Below, in pieces: positions 1 to 12,690 of a DNA stretch of 64,000 nt (position 1 is the stretch's first letter; every line of letters begins with the position of its first letter). The position numbers and the translations under genes are program-made. The DNA is taken from contig JAYKKR010000004.1 of the NCBI GenBank assembly GCA_036971615.1, positions 1,178,001-1,242,000 on the forward strand, written 5' to 3'. The notes under the pieces were generated by a model. That model had not been told where the DNA came from. It was given only the letters and a program-made list of their open reading frames with translations, and did not search any database. The stretch is from Amyloporia xantha. Lineage: Eukaryota; Basidiomycota; Agaricomycetes; Polyporales; Adustoporiaceae.

Positions 1-2167
1 TGACGATCTCGATGGAAATGTACAATGAGATCGGGACGATATTCTGGAAGGCGATGAGACAGGAGCTGCACACACGCATGAGATTTAGTTTCAACGACCT
101 GGAGTGAATGATCGAGCTCACACAAAGGTCACGATGGCATTGACGACTGCAGACGAAGAGACGTTCGCATCGACCTCGAAGTAGTCCGCGCTAGTTCCCT
201 TCTTCACATCAAACAGTCCATTTGCGATAGCCGAAATGAGACACATCGCAATCAAGATTACGAAGTTCACAATAACATTGAAGTTGGTCTCTTTCTCGAT
301 CTTGGACCGTTTCGAGGGAGTGGCACCACCATTCAGCATGATTTTGGTGTCTGGACCGGTGAACACCACAAGGCCGATGATCCAAGCGGTATTGCGCAGA
401 GTACAGCCACGCAACAACAACTCGTTAATCGAAACCGACTCCTGCTTCAACTCGCCATGTTCGGGCTCACGATATCGCAGGACACCATGGTACGTGTACA
501 AATTCTGGTGGGGCGGCTCAGAATCTAGCACGAAGGACGAGCGCTCGACATCTTCTTCCGACATGATCGCCGAGGTTGCGCGTACCGACTTGCGGGGCTT
601 CAGGTTTGTCTCTCCGTCCAAGTTCTTCGTCTCGACGTAGCACATGTTGTCCGGATCTGAAGTCGAGAGCACCACGATGTCCGCAGGGATCTGTTCGTTT
701 TCGCGCAGCAGGACAATGTCGCCCACCTCCAATTTCTTCCATAAAGTGCGCTCCCAACGCGCTAGCCCTGCCATCCGCTGGCCGTCGTTCACAACGCCGA
801 CTGACGACCGTGATCGGACCGATTCTTGATATACCGCGAGCGAACCGGATCCACCGGCCCAAGATCCTAACCTGGCGTGTCCGGGCTCATAAGCGTCTTT
901 CGGCTCCCCAGCCATTGGCGGATAGCTGTAGTTGTGCAAGTCGAGACTCGAGGAATCTGGAGTGTCTACCGCACCGTTGATCTTGGGCTTCCCGGTCACG
1001 ACAAGGGACGCATCCGCGTCCGCCGCCGTCCGCAGGCTGAATAGGTCACCATCCAGCCCTTTGCTCAACACAATCTGCATCCCCTTGTGCGCCTCCTTCT
1101 CTCGCAGCTTCCGTACACCCCTTGTCAACTTCCCAGGCTGGTTAATGCCGAGTAACTTCTCGAACCATGAACGCGGGTCCGTTGGCAGGTTCATGTTCCG
1201 CCACTGTCCGAGCTTCGTCGACGCCGATGTGTTCACCTCCTCATCCAGCTGCGCACGTCGGTAATCTTCGATACCGTCCTTGATCGCGGTAATCCCAAGA
1301 ATAAAGAGAAGCGGTAGTGCCGATAGCTGCGGGCTGGTGGCGCCAAAGACAGGGATCACTAATTTAAAAATTGGTCAATATGTATCTGACTACCATATGC
1401 CATCGTCGAAAAGGCCGCTGGTTGCATGATATTGGCAACACTGTAGATAGGCCTTTGGTATTTGCAAGCTCATGGCGGTGAGGATATTACCAACAAGACG
1501 CACTGACTGTTACGCAGCACGCGTGTCATGCCGCTACGCAACACTACAGTGTTTCCCATGCTATGCAATCAGACCTTGAGCGATAGTTGCAACTTACCTT
1601 CCACGATAACGAGTGCCAGAAAGTAGATATTAGCGGCCCTGTAGACCATTTTGTCAGTATGAGAGATCTCTCATACGTTCGCAAGGCTTACCGTCGGAAT
1701 TGTTCGTATAGGTTCTTAGGAATGAAGGTGACGACAGTGTACTCTGCGCATTGTTAGAATATGGAAGGAAGGAAGCCGGAACAGGAGAACTCACTGCTCG
1801 TCCGGACTTTGTTTCGCTTATATCGCACCAAAGGCTCACCGCGATGATCGAGCTCCTCACGCGGTAAGGGGCAATTGACATATATCTTCCTCCGAACCCC
1901 TGCAACAGGCGGCGTAGGCATCTCAGGAGCGTCTGTCTGTGTCCGAGCCGACTCGCGCATCTTCTTCTTCTGCGACATGCGGTGGAAGAATGCCTTGCCC
2001 CTCATCGACAACCGCCTCTTCTCCGCACGATCCTCCTGTCTCGCAGTCTCTGCCAGGGTCGAAGCCGCGGTACGCACTGTGCGTAGGCGCAGATCTGGGT
2101 CGACGCCGTCATCCTCGTCGTGTGCGTTGAAGTCGTCGTGGTCGGGGTGTCGCCGAAAGAAAGACAT
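1..2167 (-). CDS. P4-type phospholipid-translocating ATPase (flippase), N-terminal part
   Basis: Predicted aminophospholipid flippase of the Dnf/Drs2 family, which moves lipids to the cytosolic leaflet in Golgi, endosome or plasma membranes. The gene runs off the left edge. Exons read by eye are 2167-1795, 1743-1692, 1638-1598, 1358-122 and 65-1 (about 589 residues). The acidic N-terminal tail is followed by YKRNKVRT and YTVVTFIPKNLYEQF, which lead into the first membrane region. VIPVFGATSPQLSALPLLF follows. The actuator domain shows VGDIVLLRENEQIPAD and the P4 signature DGETNLKPR. The last exon ends in NIVPISLYISIEIV, whose PISL motif replaces the PEGLP motif of ion pumps and is diagnostic for P4-ATPases. 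The DKTGT phosphorylation site lies outside the window. The 239-bp intron at 1597-1359 is long for this region. The start was chosen at MSFFRRHPDHDD. Family call is secure; the Dnf1/2 or Dnf3 subclass is not resolved. Confidence 0.93.
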
Positions 2168-2970
2168 ACGAGCAGCTGGGCTCGGAGTGCTATAAAAATT
2201 ATGCAAGCAGCCCGGTACCAGCGCGGGTCTTCCAGAGTAGTCTGTGAGAGTTCAGAGACCTGAGAATGCGAATGAGTGCTTGTGCTGAGGCGGTGAGCTT
2301 GGCTGCGGCAGATGCGCTGACCCCGCACACTCCGGTTGGGCTGGAAACAGTTCCGAAAAATCCGAACTCACCGATGATAGGTTGGCGCTGTTACGGTGCC
2401 AGAGCTAACCAAGAGCTCTGTATTCGAATGACTCAGAGAGCAGGAACGGTTTTAGGCCCGTCCATTATGTATGCGGTTGTCTGTAAGTGAGTCCAATGTT
2501 ATTTACACGTTTCGTCAGACTTCATATAGTGAATCTAAAAAGGCAAGATATCGATCTGTAACGCCTTATCTGGGCAGAAGGTTCTTTCGCGGGAGAATAA
2601 GTCAATTAAGCTCGGCTAAGGTCAGGGTTTAAACAGTTAAGGCTTGCAACACTCAGATCAGAGTGTCCGGGGTTCCCATCACATCATTGCGATGTCCCGG
2701 CGGGCGTGGAGCTGTGCATAGCCTGTGTCTTGAGTTCAGCCATAACATTCGTTTCATGTGCAATACGCCGTGAAAACTGAAGACTGTTATGAAGTCAGGG
2801 TGGATGAAACTTGGGCGGTGTCTTGCGCACAGCGTATACGTCCCGAGACCCTACTTCAGGCGCGCGCGACAAGCCCTAGCCTAGGGTTCTGTCGCGTTGG
2901 GTCGTGATAATACTTACAGTACCACACAATTGGAACCTACGAGCAAATTGACCGAGTAGACTTCATTAGT
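2168..2970. other. intergenic, flippase promoter side
   Basis: About 800 bp without a convincing gene. It contains the promoter of the leftward flippase gene and the left flank of the palindromic element. Small open frames here have no recognisable content. Confidence 0.5.
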
Positions 2971-2972
2971 TA

Positions 2973-3699
2973 CAGCCGTTTGCAGAACATACGGCGCGTG
3001 ATCGAAATTTCTTTTTTTGGACAAATATATACATTCTACAGTATATCTGTATTAGCTCAGTCAATACATGTTGGATTGTCTTGAAAATTGAAGCAATGAA
3101 ATGGCATTGTAAATCCAGAGGGGATGGTCAGCTCAGAATTTTAAAATAATAAGTTTGAACACTTCGTACAAAAGTCATCATGTAAACTCAATATATCTGG
3201 ATTTCTGTGGTTCCTGGGTCTTTCTGGGACTATCCCTGAATATACATTGTCCATACCGCTCATATAAAGGGGACTGCCAGTTTATTTTGGCTTTTTGTAG
3301 CCTGCCCATATGACCTGTGGTTCTTGCACCATTTCATACCAGATTTCCATCTTTCCAGAAACCAACAGAAATATTGGACACACAAAATAAATTGGCAGTC
3401 CCCTTTATATGAGTGGTATGGACAATGTATATTCAGGGATAATCCCAGAAAGACCCAGGAACCACAGAAATCCAGATATATTGAGTTTACATGATGACTT
3501 TTGTATGAAGTGTTCAAACTTATTATTTTAAAATTCTGAGCTGACCATCCCCTCTGGATTTACAATGCCATTTCATTGCTTCAATTTTCAAGACAATCCA
3601 ACATGTATTGACTGAGCTAATACAGATATACTGTAGAATGTATATATTTGTCCAAAAAAAGAAATTTCGATCACGCGCCGTATGTTCTGCAAACGGCTG
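2973..3699. mobile_element. palindromic MITE, full-length inverted arms, TA target duplication
   Basis: A 727-bp element made of two nearly perfect inverted arms of about 320 bp (2970-3289 and 3383-3702) around a 93-bp loop. Outer ends are CAGCCGTTTGCAGAAC and its complement, each flanked by TA, as expected for Tc1/mariner insertion. Only about four mismatches are seen between the arms, all transitions, and two have the form of CpG to TpG decay. There is no transposase. It lies about 180 bp beyond the F-box gene stop. The near-identity of the arms suggests a young insertion or ongoing arm conversion. The superfamily call rests on the TA flanks alone. Confidence 0.8.
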
Positions 3700-3881
3700 T
3701 AATGGATCCAGCAGAGCAAGGTCAATCGAAGCTTAGCGATGGCTTGGTATAGGCTTCCCGACCAACTTGGTGCACAAAACGACGATATGATTTCAAAACA
3801 ACAGCACAGCTATCGACATCTCGGTACAGGATACTCAAACGCGACCAGACAATATAGTACAAGAGTTCGACGGCAAGGAAT

Positions 3882-5784
3882 TCAGTGGCTAGGACGAAAA
3901 GGCTTTGGGACTGCGCACGCAGGAACGATAGCCAATGGAGTGAAGTCACCAACGAGAAACTCTGGAAAGTCAATGTCGTCCGGCACATCGAAATCCTCTT
4001 CCTCCGCTCCGAGTGCAGGCGGAGACTCGGCCAAAGGCAAGATACCCATCGCTGCCTGCTCATCCATCTCATCCAAATAATCCAGATCCTCCACGTCTAC
4101 CATAGACTCCGTGTCGGAGTCGACTGTCCTACGTGCCACGGGCTGCACCCGCACGTCACGCACGAACGCACCATACTCCGCCCGTTCATGCAGCACGACC
4201 GGTAGCGCAGGGTCCACCCTCGCGTTGTAGCCGCGGATAATGAGTTGGTCCAGCAGCGGACACGGGCAGAAGGCCACCTCGTACAGGCGGCTTGGCCGCA
4301 GCGCAATCGTAGCCGCTGCTGATGTCTGCATGTTGCAGAGCATGAGCGACCGCATGTGGTAGAACGATGCGAAGAACATCTGGAACGCCTCCATCGTCGC
4401 GGTTACAGAGCGCAGAATGACGTTCTGCACTAGAGGGAAGACGGGTCTCAACATGACGTCCTGGATACGGAAGGCATCGCTGCAGACGAATGTGTCTGTC
4501 TGCAGGGCGAAGTACGTCAGGAGAGTGTCAAAAGACCTTTCTGATAATGCATGAGGATTGTTCTCGAGCTGTAAGTCGCGCAAGCGCGGCGCGTCTATCA
4601 TGCGCAGAATGTCTATTCCCGCGACGCTCTCGTCATAACCAAGCGTGAAGCTGCGCAGGCGTGGCAGAGGTACAGGTGCTTGTCCATGAGAGCCCGCGAT
4701 GTCTTCCTGGCGTGTCTCGAGAAGCGGTCCGGAGGCCCTGATACACAACTCCTCTAAGCGCGGACACCGCTCAAGTAGTTGTCGGAATGCGGTGGCTTGA
4801 GGTCGCACTTGTCGGCAGTGAAACTCGAGCTCGAGCCGTCGCAATTGGCAGCCATGTGAGGACGGGCCAGGAAGCAACAACGGAAGGGATGACCATTTGG
4901 TGTGCACACCGGATAGAGTGAGACGGCGCAAGCGTGGAAACGCGGTCCCATCTAGTGCTCCACCAAAGGGTAAGAACACCCGCCTCGATAGCTCTTCAGG
5001 AATGAAGTTGGGTTCCAAACTTACGAACTCGTTGCAGCGCATAAGGACCAGGCTCTCCAACAATGGAGCTCGTGGGATGCCTGATCCAGATGAGCCGCCT
5101 TCCAGACTGCCCGTGCTGAAGCAATTCAGCGCAAGATGCATTGGGGCCCAGCGGTCCGTGAGGATAACCATTGAGCGGCACCGATGAAGATAAGGGCGAA
5201 TAAAGCTTAGAGCCAAACGCATGTGACCCAGCGTAAACGGATGTCTGTAGTCCTTGCCTTCGTGGTGGTCACATCCCGGGGTGCTTCCTGCGGTGGATCG
5301 GCTGTCAAAGATAGGTAATAGATTTATTTGAGGCCTCGGTGAAGATCAAAATAACGCACTCGAATTCTGAGAAATCCCATTCCGGGTCTCTTGTATCAAA
5401 GAAGATATCCAAAGGATAATTTCCTGACCGCATCAGGCACGTGCGGGGGCCGTAGAAACACGACTCGTCCTCCGCACTAGTGTCCAGAGCCTCGTCGGTG
5501 GTGACGGATATCTTGCTCCATAACTCAGAAGTCGACAGCGCCACACGTCGCCAATGTTTGTTTATACCCGCAACCAAGAACGGAAAAGCATAGGAGTACG
5601 CCGCACAAGGTGAGAGGCTCTCCCTGCTCTCCGGCATGTCTGGGTGCTCCTTGATTGGGTCAGGATGAGGCCCGAGGGTGAAGATGTAGGACAAGATTTC
5701 TTCGGGAAGACGGTCCACGGGCGAACCTTGCTGATACATGACTTGGCGACGGCGTAGGAGAGAGCTCATATTGAGCGACTGCAC
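3882..5784 (-). CDS. F-box / leucine-rich-repeat-like protein
   Basis: Two-exon gene, 5784-5360 and 5301-3882, joined by a 58-bp intron with donor GTGCGT and acceptor TTGACAG, giving about 610 residues. Near the N-terminus PVDRLPEEILSYIFTLG matches the F-box, which binds Skp1 in SCF ubiquitin ligases. The rest contains spaced LR.L and L..L blocks (for example LRDLQLENNP, LRRLTLSG, LRSFTLGYDE) typical of the degenerate LRR part of basidiomycete F-box proteins, which form a large family of mostly unknown targets. The C-terminal 60 residues are acidic (VDVEDLDYLDEMDE). An alternative start five residues downstream is possible. The palindromic MITE lies 3' of it and a 1.4-kb repeat lies about 230 bp 5' of it. 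No substrate can be named. Confidence 0.85.
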
Positions 5785-6016
5785 AAAATATGGGTCTCAC
5801 CAGGAGAGAGTGGCTCGAATTGGACTGTGTATGCATAATGGCACGCCTTAAGAGCCCACGAAGATGTGGCTTGCATCCCAAGCGGAGGCTGATTCCTCTC
5901 CTTTGTCTGACTTTTTAGGAGGAACAAAAGACAGATCAAAAAATGCAGCAGATCGCATCGGGATGCGCCCATTGTTCAACTCGCATCTTGCCGGGCTTGT
6001 CCCATACTCATATGGA

Positions 6017-7450
6017 CATCACCAAACCTCGAGATTCTTCATATAGCTATATGATGTCGAGATATAAGGCAAAATCAATAGAACATGTACGAAAATTATA
6101 ACCACCCATATATTGAATTATATGGCTGAGAGCGATTGCCAACAGGTCCAAAAGGTGAAATTCTTCTGCTTGTTATATGCTGTTATGAGATGTCGAAAAA
6201 ATATGGTCACTCTAAATATAGATCTGTTCTGGATTTATTCTGGACCCAATCATAAGCGAGCGACGGATGATCCAGATGAACCGGTGCGCTGCAATTCCGT
6301 ATCGTTTGTGCGCAATTTGCAATCTCAGGGACCAGAGATTAACATTTTTATATGTTAAATCCTAGCGCGGTACATATATTCAATTATCTACAAGAATACT
6401 ACCAATAATCTCATTATTTTACATTAACGTTCGTCGCCTGTCTCCGTTGCTGACCATAGACCATAGGTAGACAACGGCAGTAGTCGATCATTATCCAGTA
6501 TATCATCCGTCATCTGGCCGCGCCGTTGGATACTGAATTATTCCAATGTCTAGACAGAAGTCAAGTATATCAATCGATGCTATCATTTGAAACGAGAGAG
6601 CAGACCAGTGCTTCAGCAACTGCAAGTCAGATTGAAGCCGCGATCTATCAAAACTGTGGTCAGCGTGTGTGCTAGTCAACTCGCAATAGATGTGGAGGTC
6701 CCCACCATGTTATTCTGTTACAGTACTACAGTAGTCGTGAGCGTTGATGAAGTTCATTAGCAGTCAACCCAAAGGTTAATACCTGAACTACTCCCAACAT
6801 ACCAGTGCCATAACTTCAATTGCAGTTGTGGTTGATAGTGACGAGGACGGGCTCGGACACTTACTGGTCTTGTCAGAGAAACTCCTATAGTAGCACTCAC
6901 TGGCAGGGCGCGAGCTTAGGCGGCCACGCGTGAGTATCCTCAAGATGACCTCTGTATTTATGTGATAGTCAAGAGCGTCCGGTCCGGCATAACCACAAAA
7001 TTGCCTAGATTGAAGCTGGGCACGGCTTAATTTCACAATAGACCAGGCTTTGCATTCTAGCACGGTCTCAGCAAAACGAGACCATGAGCCGAGAGTCATG
7101 AATATCCATTTTAGTGATGTGAATATTGGCGCTTATCTCCCGACAAAGAGGATCCAGTCAAAAATTATATTTTTGTCTTTTTAAATTTCACCCATAAATT
7201 CCGCCAGACATCTAGCATGCATACAAAATAGTTCATTTGGCATTCGTGCTATATTCTATTCTAACAGGTTATAATAGCTTATAACCGGTAGATTATATGT
7301 GAACGTTTTCAAATTTCTGACGATATGTTTGCACAAGTATATCTCATAAATCATTTATTCTCTAATTATATGGCCTTACATTTGGAATATCGTACAGATA
7401 AGTTGCCAACTAGTATAACGCGTTATAACGCTGCTCGCAGTTTGGTGATG
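6017..7450 (+). mobile_element. 1.4-kb non-autonomous TIR element, copy 1
   Basis: AT-rich segment bounded by CATCACCAAACCTCGAG on the left and the complement of CATCACCAAACTGCGAG on the right: 17-bp terminal inverted repeats with two mismatches. The same sequence recurs inverted at 24042-25455 at an estimated 90-95 percent identity by eye, with identical ends, which fixes both boundaries. No transposase-like frame is present and no target duplication longer than 2 bp is visible, so the superfamily is open. It sits about 230 bp upstream of the F-box start codon and may contribute to that promoter. Confidence 0.8.
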
Positions 7451-8058
7451 GATGTCTCTGCAATATGCGTCAAAAGACATAAGCTTGAAGAGTCTAGAGC
7501 TTGAATATCGGAAGAGAATGTAGAGATGATAAATGCTTGTCTACTATGACTTTCGGGCCTCGTGTCATTCTATCTGGCCCACTGCATTCTATCAACATGA
7601 TTTGAAAGCATTATCGAGATCAGTTCTGCACACCGTGGTGATTACTTGCTCACGAACAATGTCCGCCCAGTGCGCACCATTTTCCATAGCAATAATGGAA
7701 GCGAACATCCGGACTTACATAGGAAGAATATCGCCCATCGACGCACTTTCATGCTCACGCTCGGTCATATGATCCCGAACCAGCTATACTCCTCCGGCCC
7801 ACGCCCTATTAAATGGAACGCGAACGAGGTCAAGCGGCTCAAGTGCAAGGCAAGGATCGTGAGACCAGCCTTCTCGAACCAAGGTGATCTACCACTTGCG
7901 GATTTCCGGACAGGTCGTTGTCAATCCGCAGGTACAGGATGGGAGTCTCGGTGCTCCGCTATAACTGCAGCAAGGTCAGCTGTCGTCTTGAACGAGAGCA
8001 CTTGCGCCAGCATAAAGCTGGCCGATGTGTAGTCCCAGAATGAAGACACGCATCGAAT
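7451..8058. other. intergenic upstream of the esterase
   Basis: About 600 bp between the transposon copy and the esterase start. No recognisable coding content; it presumably holds the esterase promoter. Confidence 0.4.
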
Positions 8059-10446
8059 ATGGCTCAAGCGATGCATTGGGCGCATTATGTCTTCTTGTTC
8101 TGCTCTATTGCGACGCTCGCCATTGCTGCACAGTCATATCCGGACACTGATATAGTCATCGTCTCGAATAATGATCTGAACCCCTCCAATACTAATCGCG
8201 CCAGTGCCTTGTACCTCAAGAGCGCCTTCACCTGCTCCCAGGCGTCTGCAGCCTGTGCTCAACTTCAAGAGACGTTATTACCTGCACCGAACGCGACCGG
8301 TCTCACTGCAGCCAACTTATCCGTTGCCTTGACTTCCGAAAAGCACGGCGCTGCATTAGATGCTTCGCAGCAAATATGGATCGCTAGCGACAGTGAGTAC
8401 TCAACAATTTTTCGTAGACCATCAGCTCACAGAAGCATTATCTGTTCTATAAGCTTACCCCGGGTGTGCTGTGTTCACACCGAGTTATCAGTACTCCGGA
8501 GATTACCAGTTAGACACGACGGCGAACCCAGACGAGTCTCTACCCGCCCTTTGCACCAACTCTGCGCCGCTCACTCGATCGAACGTCACTTCATATGACA
8601 CGACTCGTCAAATTCAGCTTTCTACCCCATCTGCTGGCATCTTAACGGGCTTCCGTGACAAATTCAGCTTCCGTTTTCTCGGCATCAAATACGCTGAATC
8701 CACTGCCGGGGACGCCAGGTTTCAGCCTCCGACAGCCCTTCAAGTTGAACCAGGGACTGAAAGGTCCGCTTTAGCATACGGGACAATGTGTCCACAGGTA
8801 CTTTGCATTCATACTTATCTTGTATCCTGGCTTATTTGTGGCCACCAAGCCTCCCGATGCCGACAACGGCCATCTACTGTACACGGATGAGGATTGCATG
8901 TATCTCAACATCTTTTCTCCTGTCGTCAATTCCGCGACATTCCCAGATGAAAGCGCGCCAAAGCTTCCCGTCATGTTTTTCAGTCAGTACGCAAGCTCTC
9001 TGGGTCAAGATGAGATACGCTGACAATGTATTCGCTCATTTTCCAGTACACGGTGGGGGACTCAACACTGGTGACAGCGGGCCTTTTCCGTTCAATATGA
9101 CCACGAGTGGGTTCGTCGGTAATTCGATTTCCAACATATACGATGGCACCAACATGGTCTCGTATGGTGGTGTAGTCCTCGTGACTATCAACTACCGTCT
9201 AACGGCTTTCGGCTGGTTCAATGCATCTAATGCCGCCTTGAAGGATACTCTCCTTGCTCTGCACTGGGTACAGGACAACATTGAAGCCTTTGGTGGCGAT
9301 GTAAGCACAATCGTCACCAATGAATTGATTGGAATCGCCTAACACTCTATTATCAGCCTACGAAGGTCCTTGTCTTTGGCGAATCGGCGGGTGGTGTCAT
9401 GACGAGATATTTGCTAGGCACTAACCCAGCATACACGGATGGTCTCTTCAGTGAGCCTCATCTTTTTCCTGCAGACACCTGCGGTATTGATTACCATTTT
9501 CTACCAGGCGCTGCTGTGCTTGAGTCAGATTTCCCCACGGGCAACCAATTCCTTACTCCCCTACTTGCGCTGGAGAATTCACTCGCGCTAGCTAAAGCTC
9601 TTGATTGCGCATCGAACTCGACCACTACCTTTACCGACGCAATGGCTGCCTGCGTCCAAAATACCTCGGCAGGCGACATCGCGATGGCATCGTACAACCT
9701 GGGTTTGGCGTGGAACATCGTCATCGATGACGACTATGTCCTGAACGACATTGTCTCCAGTATCAATGACGGCGTTTATGCACGCGTACCGACAATCTGG
9801 GCGAGCAACGAATGCGAATACTGCTACTTCCTTCCGACGACCATCGCCCCGAATTCATCGGCCTCTGTGTTCCCAGACAACCTCTCCATTGCATTCAACG
9901 CCACGCAAGCACAGCGTATCCTCAACGCGACAAATCTTTACCCATACCAGACTGCACCATCAGAGGATGGTATTTCGGGTGCTGTCCTGACCCTTGCCCA
10001 GCTGATCACCGACTACGAAGTTCACTGCCCTATGCTTTACCTTTCTTCGTTGGAGACCAACACCACCAATCCCGGGAACGCGTATAAGGTCGAGTTCGCC
10101 GTCGGACTAGGGTCCCCGCTCACTCCGAACCCCGGTACCTGTCCAGGCCAGGTCTGCCACGCTGATGAGCTCTACTGGGTGTTCGCAACTGCAGAGACAG
10201 ACAACCTTTACCAGCCCCTTGACGGAGAGCCAGGTGATCACCACACGGGAGGTCATCGATCGCTGGACGTCGCTGGCGTGGACCGGCAATCCCAACTACG
10301 AGGGCGCGATCACTGAATGGCCGCCTTATACTGGTAATAACGAAGTGGTCATCAACGCAAGCGCGACGGAGATCATCGAGCCTTATCGGGTAGCCCAGTG
10401 CGATTTCATAGTGAGCCAACTGGGATTGGTATTCGGAGAGCATTGA
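8059..10446 (+). CDS. secreted type-B carboxylesterase / lipase, frameshifted near the C-terminus
   Basis: Alpha/beta-hydrolase of the carboxylesterase/cholinesterase family, expected to hydrolyse esters outside the cell. Exons are 8059-8392, 8454-8797, 8850-8982, 9047-9300, 9357-9450 and 9508-10446. A hydrophobic signal peptide (YVFLFCSIATLAIAAQ) starts the protein. The oxyanion-hole motif FIHGGGL, the nucleophile elbow VFGESAGGVM and the catalytic histidine region CHADELYWVF are all present. The acidic member is probably a glutamate in ASNECEYCYF. EDCMYLNIF and VTINYRL are further family hallmarks. After LYQP the frame breaks at a run of four C (10215-10218). Reading resumes one base off with LTESQVITTREVIDRW and AWTGNPN, the normal family C-terminus, ending at 10446. 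The break is either a sequencing slip or a recent null allele. The gene is convergent with RPP1. Confidence 0.88.
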
Positions 10447-10680
10447 GGCGGTGGTGATATGCGGACGGACGCTGAATAGAGCCCAGATCATGAAAGACGT
10501 CACCTTCCGTATATCTTTCAGGCGTACACTCACTGCTGGCCCTGAGACGTTACGGACTCCTACATGTCCTCCTAACTACGTACAGTGCTTGCAGTAACAA
10601 TTCCTACACACGCCGTTGGTAGTTCGAATATACAAACAGTGCTGACGTGACGCACTATATCATCCCGCTGAACACCCGGT

Positions 10681-12055
10681 TCACGACGCTTTCGTCTTTT
10701 TCTTCTTCCGCTTCCTAGCCGAGCCGTCCTTCTCGTTGTCTCCTCCCGCCACCGCCTGCTCAGCGCCTGCGTCGGCATCGTCCAAAGCCCTTTTCTTCCC
10801 ATTTGACGACGCAGTATCCTGAAGCAAGAGTGTTGGGGCATCAGATGGGGCATTTGCAGGATCGGCTAGAGCCTGCATATCAGCCTTGACTAAAGGCTCA
10901 GAAGCCACAGGCGCTACTTCAGGTTCGACAACTGCTGCAGGCGCTGAGTCTGGTAACACAATTTTGGGTTCGGACAATACAGCTCTGTATGTCCTCCGGG
11001 TTTCTAGAAGTAGTCAACATCGTGGGCAACAACGACAAAACGCAGTTCGACGCACGAGCGCGCAATACAAGCGATTGCGGGATTTTGGTAGATGCATCGT
11101 GCGCGATGTTTTGTGCGAGTCCCAGCATGGTGATCCTGCAACTGGCGTTAGAACTGAAATATGCAGTGAAGAGTGGGCGCCACAGACAAGTTGCCCACAT
11201 CTCGTGGTGCTCGCAGGTCAGCATCATTGAGGACTCCGCCGCTGACCAGAATGCCCTTTCCCTTAGTCACCCTGACTACTTCGCGCGCTGCCGCCCACCA
11301 GTTGCGCTTCGCGCCTGCTCCGCCCTCACCCCCACCTCCGCTGGGATCGCTTTCGGCACCGAGCGCACCGGCGTAGGAAATCTCAAAGACAGCGCCATTC
11401 TTGAGTGCAGTGCGTACGAGTGTGTGCTTGAGATGGAATGGAAGACGAGGGAGAGTCAGCGGGAGGGCAATAATGTGAGCAGTGAGAGGAGAGGGGACGG
11501 TGTGTGCGTAAGACAGGCCAGTGAGAACGAGGTTAAAGTTGTTGGCAGGAGTGCGATGAGATCGTAAGGGCTGAACAATGATGCATTTTGGTTGGTCTAG
11601 GGTGAAGGGAAGATTAGACATAAGTGATCGGCACGACAGGGCCGCGAATACACACCAGACCAAAGCCTTTCTCGCTCTCCTCATCCAGGACAATAGTCAG
11701 CCGCTTTAGCAAGACTACGCCTGCCCGTTTCCGCAGCTGCAAGAGCAAAGGATCCAGGACATTGACGTGTGCTTTGGAATCGACTTTTTGCTGAACGACC
11801 TGGTTGAACGCAAAGACTGTGTATCCTACTATCATAACCTTATCAGAAACTTGCTGTAAAATGAGGTAAAAATGGACACTGACAATGAACTAGCAGATCA
11901 ATCCGATTCTCAATGGCAGCTATCTGCGCTGGTGTGAAAGAGACGGTACTTGGGGAGGGTTGTTGCTGCTTGCCCTTGCCCTTTTTCGATTGCGACTGGC
12001 CCGCGGCTGGTCTAGATGTGACAGCAGGTACGGGCACATTGAGGTCAATGAACAT
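10681..12055 (-). CDS. RPP1: RNase P / RNase MRP protein subunit Rpp1 (Rpp30 family), with apparent frameshift
   Basis: Protein subunit of the nuclear ribonucleoproteins that mature tRNA 5' ends and cut pre-rRNA. Exons are 12055-11884, 11828-11656, 11596-11188, 11135-11056 and 11003-10681. MFIDLNVPVPAV, LVHLGYTVFAFN and LLKRLTIVLDEE start the TIM-barrel-like fold. SPYDLIALLPTTLTSF and LACLTHT match the human YDLLAVRPTT stretch. The frame then shifts, and LTAHIIALPLTLPRLPF, GAVFEISY and KGKGILVSGG continue one frame away. The cause is a tandem AGAGG duplication at 11485-11494; with one copy counted, the two halves would be collinear. NLITMLGLAQNIAH and TRRTYRAVLSEPK follow, then an alanine-rich and lysine-rich tail (RKRKKKKTKAS). 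Because this subunit is essential in yeast, an assembly, read or allele artefact is more likely than true loss. Confidence 0.88.
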
Positions 12056-12690
12056 GGTGGCTAGAATTCTGGATTTCGAGGACTGATCTTGCGAGGTTTA
12101 CTATATAGACTTATCGCAGTCCTCAGTCATAGACTCGACGGAGTTGAGAGCAATGGAATAAGTGATAGAGGTATACTTCGAGAGGTGACCAGGGCAGCTT
12201 TAGCACTCTATGTCGATTGCATGGAAATTGAATAATTTCAGCGAATATGAAATAGATACCTTCAATGATAGGCGCTGGCACCAACTGGAACCTCGACCGT
12301 CAACGCTTCATTTTCGTTTGAAGTTACAGTCGTAGAGGAACTGAACCTGAACACTTCTGCAGACAGTCGTGATTGACGTAGAAATTTAGTTTTATTTTTT
12401 TAAAAGTGTTTGGATGCTTGTGTATGAACTGATAATCTGCTGAAAACTTGCAGACTGAGCTCCGCGCGCAAGAACGATCTTGTATCATAGGCCCATGGCT
12501 CGGCATAGAAAAGTCAATTTACGCATTCTGAAAGCACTCAATGAGTCTCAATCCATATTACTGAGCAAAATTCCTGATAATTGGTTCATTTGGTTACATG
12601 GGGTATAGTACAAACTGTCATACCACGATCCCGCCAACTAATAGTGATAATACAGCAATATACGGCACGGATCTAGAGCATGACGGTATC
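12056..12690. other. intergenic between PEX19 3' end and RPP1 start
   Basis: About 630 bp of moderately AT-rich sequence with no supportable gene. It should contain the PEX19 terminator and the RPP1 promoter. Confidence 0.45.

Noticed and set aside
1380..1440. extra P4-ATPase exon encoding a QPAAFSTMAYG-like peptide
   Set aside because: Joining exon 1638-1598 directly to 1358 gives ALVIVEVIPVFGATSP, which fits the family; the extra exon would disrupt it.
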